Assembly: GCA_017616855.1 (NCBI GenBank)
Contig: JAFZXI010000079.1
Span: forward strand, 1 to 36,691
Origin: Clostridia bacterium
GTDB lineage: Bacteria; Bacillota; Clostridia; Oscillospirales; RGIG8002
Direction: 5' to 3'
Length of the DNA: 36,691 nucleotides
The position numbers and the translations under genes are program-made. Under the pieces are notes generated by a model, which searched no databases, was not told the DNA's origin, and saw nothing but the letters and a program-made list of their open reading frames with translations. Below, in pieces: positions 24,626 to 32,629 of this stretch; the stretch's first letter is position 1; every line of letters begins with the position of its first letter.

Positions 24626-26047
24626 ATGAAGAAATTTGCTGTTGTTCTCGTGTTGGCGATGCTTTTGTCAATGGTCTCCGGAGCGTTTGTGTTTTCCGCT
24701 TCCGCAGCGGGCGCGCTTATCGGCGATATTGACAAAGACGGCGCCCTTACCGTTTCGGACGTGCTTTTGACGCTGCGCGCCGCCGCGGGACTATATGAAT
24801 ACGATGAGGAGGAACTTCCCGTGCTTGATGTTTGGAATGACGGAACCGTCGGCGTCGAGGATGCTCTCGGCGTTATGCGCAGTTCCATGGGTCTGATTGG
24901 CTCTTTCGGCAAGACCGGAGTGGCGCTTACGTTTACTCCGAACGCCGCCGCTCTGAAGGCGACCGTTACTCAGGAAATGCTCAACAGAGCGATCGTTTCC
25001 GCTGACGGCAGCGCCCGTATCGCGAAGGTCATGCAGAAGGCCGCGAGAGGCGAGACCATCAGCGTCGTAACGCTCGGCGGCTCAATCACCGCGGGCTCCG
25101 GCGCTTCTGCCGACAGCAAGCGCTACGCGAACATCGTCGCGCAGTGGTGGAAGAGCGCCTTCCCGAACACGAAGGTCAACTTCCGCAACTCCGGCATCGG
25201 CGCGACGGGCAGTATGCTCGGCGTCCACCGCCTCGAGCGCGACGTTTATAAGTACAATCCCGATCTGCTCGTGGTCGAATTCGCGGTCAACGATACCTCG
25301 GACGGCAACGCCGAAAGCTATGAGAACCATATCCGCCGCGTCGTAACGCAGAGTCCGGAAACCGCGATAATCATGCTCTTCATGACGACCGAGTGGTTCC
25401 ACGATAAGCAGGCGGAGGAAGTGCCGATCGGCAGAGCGTACGGTATCCCGATGATCAGCTACCGCGACGCTATAAAGCCCGAAGTCGAAGCGGGCAGATA
25501 CACCTTCAAGACTCAGCTTTCCGACGACGGAACGCACCCGAACGACTTCGGCTACGCGATAGTCGGCAACCTGATTACCTCCTACCTTGACGGCGTCAAG
25601 GCGGTCTATGAGGATTACACGACGATTATCCCCGCCGTTCCGGAGCAGCCGATGACGAGCGAGAAATACATGAACGCCAAGATGTACTGGTGCAACGAAG
25701 GCCTCGAGCCCACGACGCTCGGCAGCTGGACGACCGACACCTACGCCTTCTATGATTTCCGCGGATCGTGGTACATTACCAAGGGCGTACGCCCGATGAT
25801 CTTCGAGGTGGACGCGCAGAACATAAAGATCCTTTACGAAAAGGTTATTGACGAAAGCAAGTCCGGCAAGATCAAGGTCTCCGTCGACGGAGGCGGCGCC
25901 GTGGTCGTGGATTCCTATTTCCAGAACGGCTGGGGCAACTACCAGACGATTGCGGACGTCTACGACGGGACGGAGTTCAAGACGCGCAGACTGCGCATAG
26001 CGCTTTCCGCCGGAATGTTCCGCATCGCGGCGATACTCGTTTCGTGA
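24626..26047 (+). CDS. Secreted dockerin-SGNH/GDSL hydrolase, paralogue 3
   Basis: 473 aa from the ATG at 24626, which follows AGAGGTG and opens a clean signal peptide (MKKFAVVLVLAMLLSMVSGA, ending SASAA). A longer frame from 24557 begins inside the promoter and is rejected. Dockerin loops are DIDKDGALTVSD and DVWNDGTVGVED; the second has Trp at the position that is normally a calcium ligand. SGNH residues are Ser153 in GGSITAG, Asn222 in FAVNDTS and Asp301/His304 in DDGTHPND. The C-terminal beta module is more diverged from paralogues 1 and 2 than the catalytic part. It has its own promoter. Confidence 0.88.
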   Translation: MKKFAVVLVLAMLLSMVSGAFVFSASAAGALIGDIDKDGALTVSDVLLTLRAAAGLYEYDEEELPVLDVWNDGTVGVEDALGVMRSSMGLIGSFGKTGVALTFTPNAAALKATVTQEMLNRAIVSADGSARIAKVMQKAARGETISVVTLGGSITAGSGASADSKRYANIVAQWWKSAFPNTKVNFRNSGIGATGSMLGVHRLERDVYKYNPDLLVVEFAVNDTSDGNAESYENHIRRVVTQSPETAIIMLFMTTEWFHDKQAEEVPIGRAYGIPMISYRDAIKPEVEAGRYTFKTQLSDDGTHPNDFGYAIVGNLITSYLDGVKAVYEDYTTIIPAVPEQPMTSEKYMNAKMYWCNEGLEPTTLGSWTTDTYAFYDFRGSWYITKGVRPMIFEVDAQNIKILYEKVIDESKSGKIKVSVDGGGAVVVDSYFQNGWGNYQTIADVYDGTEFKTRRLRIALSAGMFRIAAILVS

Positions 26048-26072
26048 CGGGACGAAAACGGTCGCTGAGTTT

Positions 26073-26148
26073 TTAACAGTTTCTTAATAAAACTTCACAA
26101 ATTCATGACCGTATTCTTAAGTTTGAGTAAATAAAGCGGATATAGAAT
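26073..26148 (+). promoter_or_regulatory. Candidate Pho-box-like direct repeats and -10 before the second HtrA gene
   Basis: TTAACA (26073), TTAATA (26084) and TTCACA (26094) recur every 10-11 bp and resemble PhoP-box half-sites of Gram-positive bacteria; weaker matches follow at about 26103 and at 26114 (TTCTTA). A possible -10, TAGAAT, lies at 26143-26148 with no good -35. The assignment is a hypothesis. Confidence 0.3.
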
Positions 26149-26181
26149 AATGGCATCGGAAGCGATTCCGGTGCCATTTTT
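26149..26181 (+). terminator. Terminator-like hairpin just upstream of the second HtrA gene
   Basis: AATGGCATCGGAA / TTCCGGTGCCATT (13 positions, one G-U) with loop GCGA, then TTT. It is 101 nt past the SGNH stop and only 20 nt before the protease ATG, which leaves no space for a promoter after it. It is therefore either the SGNH terminator with partial read-through or an attenuator. Confidence 0.6.
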
Positions 26182-26201
26182 CAATACTCGGAGGCGCTAT
26201 T

Positions 26202-27509
26202 ATGAATAACTGTTACGACTACACGAATTATACAAACGACGAACAGGCCCGTGCGCTTGAAGACGGAACCGTTTCCGCAGAACCGGCGCCGAAGCCGAAA
26301 AAGCGCCGCTTCTTCAAAAAGATGATGTCGCTTCTGCTTTGCGGAGCGATGCTCGGCGGCGGAGCGTCGGCGGCGTTCTACGGGGTAGGGAAGCTCATGG
26401 AGTCCGAACCCGCGATTGCCGAGCAGACGCAGGTGCAGCAGGTGTCCTACGTTTCGTCAAATACGCAGAGCGCGGTGCTTGACGTTGCTTCGATAGCCGA
26501 CGGCGCGATGGCGTCGATGGTGGCGATAACCAACGTCTCGGTCGCTGAGGTGCAGACTTATTTCGGCTACTACTTCGGCGGCGGAACGCAGAAACAGGAG
26601 CAAAAGAGCAGCGGCAGCGGCATCATAATCAATATGAACGATACCGAGCTGCTGATAGTCACGAATAACCACGTCGTCGAGGACGCGGAAACGCTCTCCG
26701 TCTGCTTTGTCGACGAGCAGGTCGTCGAAGCGGTGACGAAGGGCACGGATCCCGATAATGACCTCGCGGTCGTCGCGGTCAAGCTCGCGGATATTCCGTC
26801 CTCCACGCTTTCCGCGATAAAGCTCGCGAAGCTCGGCGACTCCGACTCCCTCAAGGTCGGCGAGCAGGTAGTCGCGATCGGCAACGCGCTCGGCTACGGG
26901 CAGTCGGTAACGACCGGCATCGTCAGCGCGCTCGGCAGGCAGATCGACACGACGGACGCGATTATGATTCAGACCGACGCCGCGATCAACCCCGGCAACT
27001 CCGGCGGCGCGCTCTTCAACATGGCGGGCGAGGTCATCGGCATCAACTCCGCGAAATACAGCGACACCTCCGTCGAGGGCATGGGTTACGCGATTTCCAT
27101 CACTCCGGCGCTGCCGATAATCAACGAGCTTATGAGCCGTACGACTCGCGAAAAGGTCGATTCCTCGCAGGCGTCTTATATCGGCGTCAGCGGAACGGAT
27201 ATCAGCGCCGAAATTGAAGCGTACTACGGCATCCCGCAGGGCGTTTACGTGACCTCCGTTTCCTCCGGCAGTCCCGCCGCTGAAGCGGGCATAACCGAGA
27301 AGAGCGTGATAACGCATTTCGACGGCGTCCGCGTCTCGACGATTTCCGCGCTCGCGGAGCGGCTCGAATACTACGCCGCCGGCGAGACCGTGGAACTCAC
27401 GCTGCAGGTGATCTCCGGCAGCGCCTACGTCGAGAAGACGGTCACGATAACCCTCGGCAGCGCCGCGTTCAAGCAAACCTCATCCTCCCGCGGATATCAG
27501 ACGGTATAA
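26202..27509 (+). CDS. HtrA/DegP-family serine protease (S1C), second copy, PDZ
   Basis: 435 aa. The N-terminal cytoplasmic segment is rich in Asn/Tyr then Pro/Lys (MNNCYDYTNYTNDEQ..., KPKKRRFFKK). One short hydrophobic segment (about 45-65) serves as the anchor. The triad is His157 in NNHVVEDAE, Asp187 in DNDLAVVAV and Ser267 in NPGNSGGAL. A PDZ domain follows (about 325-420, GSPAAEAGITEKSVITHFDG). It differs from the 14941-16239 protease in the N-terminal region, a Tyr/Gly-rich FGYYFGGG insert before the protease domain, and the PDZ sequence, so the two are old paralogues. GGAGGCG precedes the ATG. A convergent terminator separates it from the hydrogenase operon. Confidence 0.93.
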   Translation: MNNCYDYTNYTNDEQARALEDGTVSAEPAPKPKKRRFFKKMMSLLLCGAMLGGGASAAFYGVGKLMESEPAIAEQTQVQQVSYVSSNTQSAVLDVASIADGAMASMVAITNVSVAEVQTYFGYYFGGGTQKQEQKSSGSGIIINMNDTELLIVTNNHVVEDAETLSVCFVDEQVVEAVTKGTDPDNDLAVVAVKLADIPSSTLSAIKLAKLGDSDSLKVGEQVVAIGNALGYGQSVTTGIVSALGRQIDTTDAIMIQTDAAINPGNSGGALFNMAGEVIGINSAKYSDTSVEGMGYAISITPALPIINELMSRTTREKVDSSQASYIGVSGTDISAEIEAYYGIPQGVYVTSVSSGSPAAEAGITEKSVITHFDGVRVSTISALAERLEYYAAGETVELTLQVISGSAYVEKTVTITLGSAAFKQTSSSRGYQTV

Positions 27510-27526
27510 ACGTAAAGGCAATAATA

Positions 27527-27559
27527 AATAACGCCTCCCGTGAGGGAGGCGTTATTTTT
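27527..27559. terminator. Bidirectional terminator between HtrA and hydrogenase operon
   Basis: AATAACGCCTCCC / GGGAGGCGTTATT with loop GTGA. TTT follows on the plus strand; the minus-strand exit is A/T-rich (ATTATT). Confidence 0.85.
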
Positions 27560-27569
27560 ATGCAATGAA

Positions 27570-29327
27570 TTACCTGTCTTTGCCGTAGGTTTCTCTCGGC
27601 TGGTAGTGGGTGTGCAGGACCTCGTGCGCCTTGTGACTGCCGGGCTTGCCGAAATACTCGTCGTAGAGTACCTTGATGACGGGGCTGTCGTGCGACTTGC
27701 GGAGCGGCAGGTTGGCGTCCTCTTCGTAAAGGGCCTTCGCGCGGATTGCCTTCAGGTCGGTGAAGTTGCGGACGTTGGCGGGCTGTATCGGCTGACCGCC
27801 GCCGTTGACGCAGCCGCCGGGGCACGCCATGATCTCAACGATGTGGTAGTTCGCTTCGCCTCTGCGGATGCGGTTGAGCAGCTCTCTGGCGTTCGCGAGT
27901 CCGGAGGCGACAGCCGCCTTGACTTCGAGGCCGGCGACGTTGTAGGTCGCTTCCTTGATGCCCTGGGTGCCTCTGACTTCCTTGAAGTCGACGCTCTCGA
28001 GTTCTTTGCCGGTGAGCGTTTCGACCGCCGTGCGGAGCGCGGCTTCCATAACGCCGCCGGTGGCTCCGAAGATGGCCGCGGCGCCGGTGGTGATGCCGAG
28101 CGGCGCGTCGAACTCCTCGTCGGCGAGGTTTACGAAGTCTATGCCCGCGCGCTCGATCATTCTGGCGAGCTCACGGGTGGTCAGCGCGACGTCCACGTCG
28201 GGGACGCCGGCGGCGGACTGTCCGTCGCGGCTGCGCTCGAACTTCTTCGCGGTGCAGGGCATGATGCTGACGACGACGATATCTTTCGGGTCGAGGCCGT
28301 TCTTTTCGGCGTACCAGGTCTTGACGACCGCGCCGAACATCTGCTGCGGCGACTTGCAGGTCGAGAGGTTATCGAGGAAGTCGGGGAAATTGTGCTCGCA
28401 GAACTTGATCCAGCCGGGCGAGCAGGAGGTGATTATCGGCAGCTTGCCGCCGTTCTGGACTCTTTCGATGAACTCGTTGGCTTCTTCGAGAATGGTGAGG
28501 TCGGCGCCGACGTCGGTGTCGTAAACGCCGTCAAAGCCGAGACGGTGCAGGGCGGCGACCAGCTTGCCCTTGACGTTGGTGCCGATGGGCATGCCGAAGC
28601 ACTCGCCGAGCGTGGCTCTGATTGAAGGCGCGGGATTGACGACCACGTGCTTGGTCGGATCCTCGAGGGCGGCCCAGACCTTATCGGTCTCGTCGCGCTC
28701 ATAGAGGGCGCCGGTCGGGCAGACCGCGGTGCACTGTCCGCAGGCGACGCAGGGGACTTCCCAGAGATCCTGATCGAACGCGCAGCCGATGTGGGTGTTG
28801 AATCCTCTCTCGTTCGCGCCGAGAACGGCGACGGACTGGTTCTTTTCGCAGACCGCGACGCAGCGGCGGCAGAGGATGCACTTGTTGTTGTCGCGGATCA
28901 TGTGCGGCGCGCTGTCGTCGATCTCGTACTGGTTCATCGCGCCCTTGTAGGCGTCGACGGTGTCCACACCGTAGTCGTTGCAGAGCTTCTGCAGCTCGCA
29001 TCTTCCGCTTCTCACGCAGGAGAGGCACTTCTTATCGTGGTTCGAGAGCAGGAGTTTGAGGTTGGTCTTTCTCGCTTCCTGGATCTTCGTGCTGTTGGTG
29101 ACGATCTCCATGCCGTCTCTGTCGACGGGATAAACGCAGGCGGCGACCATTCCGCGCGCGCCCTTGACTTCGGTGAGGCAAAGGCGGCAGGCGCCGATCT
29201 CGTTGATATCCTTAAGATAGCAGAGGGTGGGGATTTCCACGCCGGCGTAGCGGCACGCTTCAAGCACCGTCAGGCCGGTGGGAACGGTATAATCTCTTCC
29301 GTTGATTTTGATATTCAAAGTGTCCAT
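27570..29327 (-). CDS. [FeFe]-hydrogenase catalytic subunit (HydA/HndD-like)
   Basis: 585 aa. It carries the H-cluster that reduces protons or oxidises H2. From the N-terminus: a [2Fe-2S] domain (CYLKDINEIGACRLC), an HDKKCLSCVRSGRC cluster motif, two [4Fe-4S] motifs (CILCRRCVAVC, CVACGQCTAVCP), and the H-cluster motifs TSCSPGW (Cys302), MPCTAKK (Cys358) and MACPGGC (Cys502, Cys506). A small-subunit-like tail ends the protein (YDEYFGKPGSHKAHEVLHTHY). The Ser in TSCSPGW is usual in multimeric NAD(P)-linked enzymes. The ATG at 29327 has AAAGGAG upstream; the longer frame is the shadow of the preceding gene. Last gene of a four-gene operon likely forming an electron-bifurcating or NADP-reducing hydrogenase. 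Confidence 0.95.
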   Translation of the reverse strand: MDTLNIKINGRDYTVPTGLTVLEACRYAGVEIPTLCYLKDINEIGACRLCLTEVKGARGMVAACVYPVDRDGMEIVTNSTKIQEARKTNLKLLLSNHDKKCLSCVRSGRCELQKLCNDYGVDTVDAYKGAMNQYEIDDSAPHMIRDNNKCILCRRCVAVCEKNQSVAVLGANERGFNTHIGCAFDQDLWEVPCVACGQCTAVCPTGALYERDETDKVWAALEDPTKHVVVNPAPSIRATLGECFGMPIGTNVKGKLVAALHRLGFDGVYDTDVGADLTILEEANEFIERVQNGGKLPIITSCSPGWIKFCEHNFPDFLDNLSTCKSPQQMFGAVVKTWYAEKNGLDPKDIVVVSIMPCTAKKFERSRDGQSAAGVPDVDVALTTRELARMIERAGIDFVNLADEEFDAPLGITTGAAAIFGATGGVMEAALRTAVETLTGKELESVDFKEVRGTQGIKEATYNVAGLEVKAAVASGLANARELLNRIRRGEANYHIVEIMACPGGCVNGGGQPIQPANVRNFTDLKAIRAKALYEEDANLPLRKSHDSPVIKVLYDEYFGKPGSHKAHEVLHTHYQPRETYGKDR

Positions 29328-29344
29328 ACTGTTCTCCTTTCCGC

Positions 29345-30856
29345 TTACTGCTTCGAGATAGCGCCGAACTTGCAGGTGGCGTAGCAGGCGCCGCACTTGA
29401 CGCACTTCTCGGGATCGATGGAGTAGGGAACTCCTCTTTCGCCGCTGATCGCGTCGGCGGGGCAGGCGCGCTTGCACATACCGCAGCTCTTGCACTTTTC
29501 GGGATCGATGACGTAGCGGAGCAGGTTCTTGCAGACGCCTGCAGGACACTTCTTGTCAACGATGTGGGCGATGTATTCCTCGCGGAAGTTCTTTATCGTG
29601 GAGAGGACGGGGTTCGGAGCGGTCTGGCCGAGTCCGCAGAGGGAGTTGGCCTTGATGTACTCCGCGAGCTTCTCCAGCTCTTCAAGGTCGGACATTTCGC
29701 CGTTGCCCGCGGTGATCTTTTCGAGGATCTCGAGCATACGGCGGGTGCCGACGCGGCAGGGCGTGCACTTGCCGCAGGATTCGTCGACGGTGAAGCCGAG
29801 GAAGAACTTGGCGATGTCGACCATGCAGTTGTCCTCGTCCATGACGATGAGTCCGCCGGAGCCCATCATGGCGCCGATGGCGGTCAGGTTGTCATAGTCG
29901 ATCGGAACGTCCATCTTCTCGGCCGGGATGCAGCCGCCGGAAGGACCGCCGGTCTGAGCGGCCTTGAACTTCTTGCCGTTCGGAATGCCGCCGCCGATGT
30001 TCTCGATAATCTCGCGGAGCGTGGTGCCCATCGGGATCTCGACGAGTCCGGTGTTTTTGATCTTGCCGCCGAGGGCGAAGACCTTGGTGCCCTTCGACTT
30101 CTCGGTTCCCTTGGAGGCGAACCATTCGGCGCCGCGGAGGATTATCTGCGCGACGTTGGCGAAGGTCTCGACGTTGTTCTCGGTGGTCGGGCAGCCGTAG
30201 AGTCCCTTGATTGCCGGATACGGCGGACGGGGACGCGGCTCGCCGCGCTTGCCCTCGATGGAGGTCATCAGCGCGGTCTCCTCGCCGCAGACGAAAGCGC
30301 CGGCGCCGAGGCGTATCTCCATATCGAAATCGAATCCGGAGCCGAATATGTTTTTGCCGAGCAGGCCCATCTCACGCGCCTTATCGATGGCTATCTGCAG
30401 GCGCTTGACGGCGATGGGGTATTCGGCGCGGACGTAAACGAAGCCCTTGGTGGCGCCGATCGCGTAACCGCATATCGCCATGCCTTCGATGACGCAGTGC
30501 GGATCTCCTTCGAGGACGGAACGGTCCATGAATGCGCCCGGGTCGCCTTCGTCGGCGTTGCAGACGACGTACTTCTGCGGGGCCTGGACGGGCGCGCAGA
30601 GCGACCATTTTCTGCCGGTCGGGAAGCCGCCGCCGCCTCTGCCGCGGAGTCCGGAATCGCTGACGCACTTGATGACGTCGTCGGGGGTCATCTGGGTGAG
30701 CACCTTGCCGAGGGCGGCGTAGCCGTCCATGGCGATGTATTCCTCGATGCTTTCGGGATCGATGACGCCGCAGTTTCTCAGAACGACGCGCTCCTGAGCT
30801 TTGTAGAAGGGAGTGTCCTTGAGGGCGACGTTATTGAAGTCCTGATTATCAATCAT
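29345..30856 (-). CDS. Hydrogenase flavoprotein subunit (NuoF-like, HndC/HydB)
   Basis: 503 aa. It binds FMN and NAD(P)(H) and passes electrons to the hydrogenase subunit. [16 protein letters not shown] and [15 protein letters not shown] form the FMN/NAD site, [13 protein letters not shown] the next conserved block, and [11 protein letters not shown] the N3-type [4Fe-4S] cluster. Two C-terminal ferredoxin motifs ([22 protein letters not shown]) are the extra clusters typical of HydB/HndC rather than of respiratory NuoF. The thioredoxin-like [2Fe-2S] domain that often starts HydB is missing and is encoded separately upstream (30900-31271). The start at 30856 is chosen from AGAAAGGA upstream. 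It ends 17 nt before the hydrogenase start codon. Confidence 0.95.
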   Translation of the reverse strand: MIDNQDFNNVALKDTPFYKAQERVVLRNCGVIDPESIEEYIAMDGYAALGKVLTQMTPDDVIKCVSDSGLRGRGGGGFPTGRKWSLCAPVQAPQKYVVCNADEGDPGAFMDRSVLEGDPHCVIEGMAICGYAIGATKGFVYVRAEYPIAVKRLQIAIDKAREMGLLGKNIFGSGFDFDMEIRLGAGAFVCGEETALMTSIEGKRGEPRPRPPYPAIKGLYGCPTTENNVETFANVAQIILRGAEWFASKGTEKSKGTKVFALGGKIKNTGLVEIPMGTTLREIIENIGGGIPNGKKFKAAQTGGPSGGCIPAEKMDVPIDYDNLTAIGAMMGSGGLIVMDEDNCMVDIAKFFLGFTVDESCGKCTPCRVGTRRMLEILEKITAGNGEMSDLEELEKLAEYIKANSLCGLGQTAPNPVLSTIKNFREEYIAHIVDKKCPAGVCKNLLRYVIDPEKCKSCGMCKRACPADAISGERGVPYSIDPEKCVKCGACYATCKFGAISKQ

Positions 30857-30899
30857 CTGTATATCATTCCTTTCTAATAATACCGTGTTACGGAGCGTG

Positions 30900-31271
30900 T
30901 CAGTTGAGATTCGCGCCGATGGTGTATTCGACGACGGGCTTGCCGCCTTTGAGGTGTTCCTCAACGACGCGCTGCGCCTTCTCGGCGGTCATCTTGACGT
31001 AGGTGGTCTTTTCCTTGCCGCCCTCGAAAACTTCGACGACGGGCTCGAACTGGCAGATGCCGATGCAACCGGTCTGAACGACCGAAACCTTGTCGCCGAG
31101 TCCGGCCTTTTCGACCTCGTCGACGATGGCGTTGAAGACGGGCTTCGCGCCGGCGGCGATGCCGCAGGTGGCGAGGCCGACGACGACGCGGATCTTATCG
31201 GAGCCGTCGGGGATAACGACAGTGTCTCTGACCTTATCCCTGATCGCGTTAAGTTCTTCCAATGACTTCAT
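30900..31271 (-). CDS. Thioredoxin-like [2Fe-2S] ferredoxin (HndB-like)
   Basis: 123 aa. A small electron carrier with conserved cysteine blocks [18 protein letters not shown] and [15 protein letters not shown], matching HndB of NADP-reducing hydrogenases and the N-terminal domain often fused to NuoF-like subunits. The N-terminal region ([16 protein letters not shown]) is helical. GAAAGGAAA precedes the start. It lies between the NuoE-like and NuoF-like genes with gaps of 36 and 43 nt, so it is almost certainly a subunit of the same complex. Confidence 0.92.
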   Translation of the reverse strand: MKSLEELNAIRDKVRDTVVIPDGSDKIRVVVGLATCGIAAGAKPVFNAIVDEVEKAGLGDKVSVVQTGCIGICQFEPVVEVFEGGKEKTTYVKMTAEKAQRVVEEHLKGGKPVVEYTIGANLN

Positions 31272-31307
31272 AGCTTTTTTCCTTTCTGAATGGATTCTGC
31301 GGCAGAC

Positions 31308-31811
31308 TTATTTGCCGAAGCCGTACTTGGCGAGGATTCCGTCAAGCTGATCAACGGTGAGACGGCCGTAGACGTCGTCGTTTATCGTCATAACGGGAGC
31401 GAGTCCGCAGGCGCCGACGCAGCGGCAGGCGTCCAGACGGAACTTGCCGTCGGGCGTGCATTCGCCGTTTTTGATGCCGAGCTTCTCCTGCAGCTTGTCA
31501 AAGATGTTGCCGGAGCCCTTGACGTAGCAGGCGGTGCCGAGGCAGACGGAGATGTTGTATTCTCCGAGCGGCTGAAGGGAGAACTGCGCGTAGAAGGTGA
31601 CGACCTCGTAGACCTTCTCCATCGAAATCTGCAGCTTCTCGGCGATCATCTTCTGCACTTCGTAGGGAAGGTAGCCGTAGATCTTCTGCGCTTCCTGCAG
31701 AACGGGAATCAAAGCTCCGCTCTGTCCTGCGTAGACGTCGATCGCCTTGAACAGCTCTTCCTGCTGTTCTTTGGTGCCCTTGAAGGGGATCTTGGTGATG
31801 GTGTTTGCCAT
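31308..31811 (-). CDS. Hydrogenase [2Fe-2S] subunit (NuoE-like, HndA/HydC)
   Basis: 167 aa. A helical N-terminus with the motif GALIPVLQEAQKIYGYLPYE, then a thioredoxin-like [2Fe-2S] domain with cysteines in CLGTACYVKG and DACRCVGACGLAP, as in NuoE/HydC. It transfers electrons between the flavoprotein and partner clusters. AAGGAGG lies upstream on the minus strand. First gene of the operon; its promoter is at 31865-31893. Confidence 0.95.
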   Translation of the reverse strand: MANTITKIPFKGTKEQQEELFKAIDVYAGQSGALIPVLQEAQKIYGYLPYEVQKMIAEKLQISMEKVYEVVTFYAQFSLQPLGEYNISVCLGTACYVKGSGNIFDKLQEKLGIKNGECTPDGKFRLDACRCVGACGLAPVMTINDDVYGRLTVDQLDGILAKYGFGK

Positions 31812-31864
31812 TGCTTAATTAACCTCCTTGTGGTTGTAGGGGAGTATAAACCTCAAACAAAGTT

Positions 31865-31893
31865 ATTATACCAAAGAGCAGCGCCAAATGCAA
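31865..31893 (-). promoter_or_regulatory. Promoter of the hydrogenase operon
   Basis: Read on the minus strand: TTGCAT (plus 31888-31893), a 17-nt spacer and a perfect TATAAT (plus 31865-31870). The start codon is about 53 nt further on. Confidence 0.8.
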
Positions 31894-32110
31894 GAGAAAA
31901 TGAGACTGTTCGACAAAAAAATCTTCACTCTTTGTTTATGAGCGGCGGACGGATGTAAGACCTGCTCCGGCATCTTACGGCGGGAGGTTTTCGGCATGCC
32001 TGAAACCGCGACTTTCACGTGTTGAAAACCGGTGAAAATGTTGATAAAACGCCGTGATTTTCAAATCCGAGCCGCCGCAAAAAATATTTTAAAAAATATC
32101 AAAAAAGGGG
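31894..32110. other. Intergenic region between divergent hydrogenase and mraZ promoters
   Basis: No gene is recognised. Short inverted pairs are present: GTAAGA/TCTTAC near 31955-31978, GGTTTTC (31986-31992) with GAAAACC (32024-32030), and TTTCAC (32013-32018) with GTGAAA (32032-32037). They may be binding sites or minor RNA folds; nothing more can be supported. Confidence 0.4.
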
Positions 32111-32138
32111 TTGATTTTTTGTAAATTATCTGTATAAT
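32111..32138 (+). promoter_or_regulatory. Promoter of the mraZ division/cell-wall cluster
   Basis: TTGATT (32111-32116), a 16-nt spacer and TATAAT (32133-32138), preceded by an A/T-rich tract. Confidence 0.75.
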
Positions 32139-32147
32139 TGTGAGTGT

Positions 32148-32187
32148 AGTGGTATGAAATCCCATACAGTGGTAAAAAAGCCCATAA
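32148..32187 (+). promoter_or_regulatory. Candidate MraZ operator (two 20-bp direct repeats)
   Basis: Two adjacent 20-bp units match at 16 positions, each with AGTGGTA, A-rich middle and CCCATA. MraZ is known to bind short TGGG/GTGG-type repeats spaced about one helical turn apart in its own promoter region. These sites lie between the -10 and the mraZ start, fitting autoregulation. Identity as MraZ sites is inferred. Confidence 0.6.
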
Positions 32188-32212
32188 ATCTCGGTGAAAG
32201 GAGGCCGGACTT

Positions 32213-32626
32213 ATGCTGATAGGACATTATAACCACACGCTTGACCAGAAGGGCAGAGTTTCGGTCCCCGCCAAATACCGCGAGGAAATGGGCGCCTGTT
32301 TCGTCGTTTCCAAGGGCTACGGCAACTGCGTCAGCGGATATCCGCTCGACAGGTGGGACGCCTGGCGCGAAAGCGTCGAGAAACTCCCCGTCAGCAAGAG
32401 CCGCGTCAAGAGGTTCTTCCTCGGCTCCGCGTTCGAGGTCGAGGTGGACAAGCAGGGGCGCATAATCCTTCCCGCCGACCTGCGCGAGTTTGCCGGACTT
32501 GAGACCGACGTCGTCGTCGCCGGCATGAGCGACCATATCGAGATATGGAGCCGTGACAAATGGCTCGACGAGGAACGCAGGGACGATGAGGATATCGAGG
32601 AGCTGCTCGGCAGCATCGAAATCTAA
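32213..32626 (+). CDS. mraZ: Transcriptional regulator MraZ
   Basis: 137 aa. A DNA-binding regulator of the division and cell-wall cluster that works as a ring of double AbrB-like (SpoVT-AbrB fold) domains. Both half-motifs are present: LDQKGRVSVPAKYRE near residue 10 and VDKQGRIILPADLREFAGL near residue 80. The start MLIGHYNHTLDQKGR is typical, with GAAAGGAGG upstream. First gene of the cluster, 3 nt from rsmH, and probably autoregulated through 32148-32187. Confidence 0.96.
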   Translation: MLIGHYNHTLDQKGRVSVPAKYREEMGACFVVSKGYGNCVSGYPLDRWDAWRESVEKLPVSKSRVKRFFLGSAFEVEVDKQGRIILPADLREFAGLETDVVVAGMSDHIEIWSRDKWLDEERRDDEDIEELLGSIEI

Positions 32627-32629
32627 CCT

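Noticed and set aside
29328-29549. N-terminal extension of the HydA frame
   Set aside because: It lies wholly within the preceding NuoF-like gene in another frame; MDTLNIKINGRDY with AAAGGAG is the proper start.
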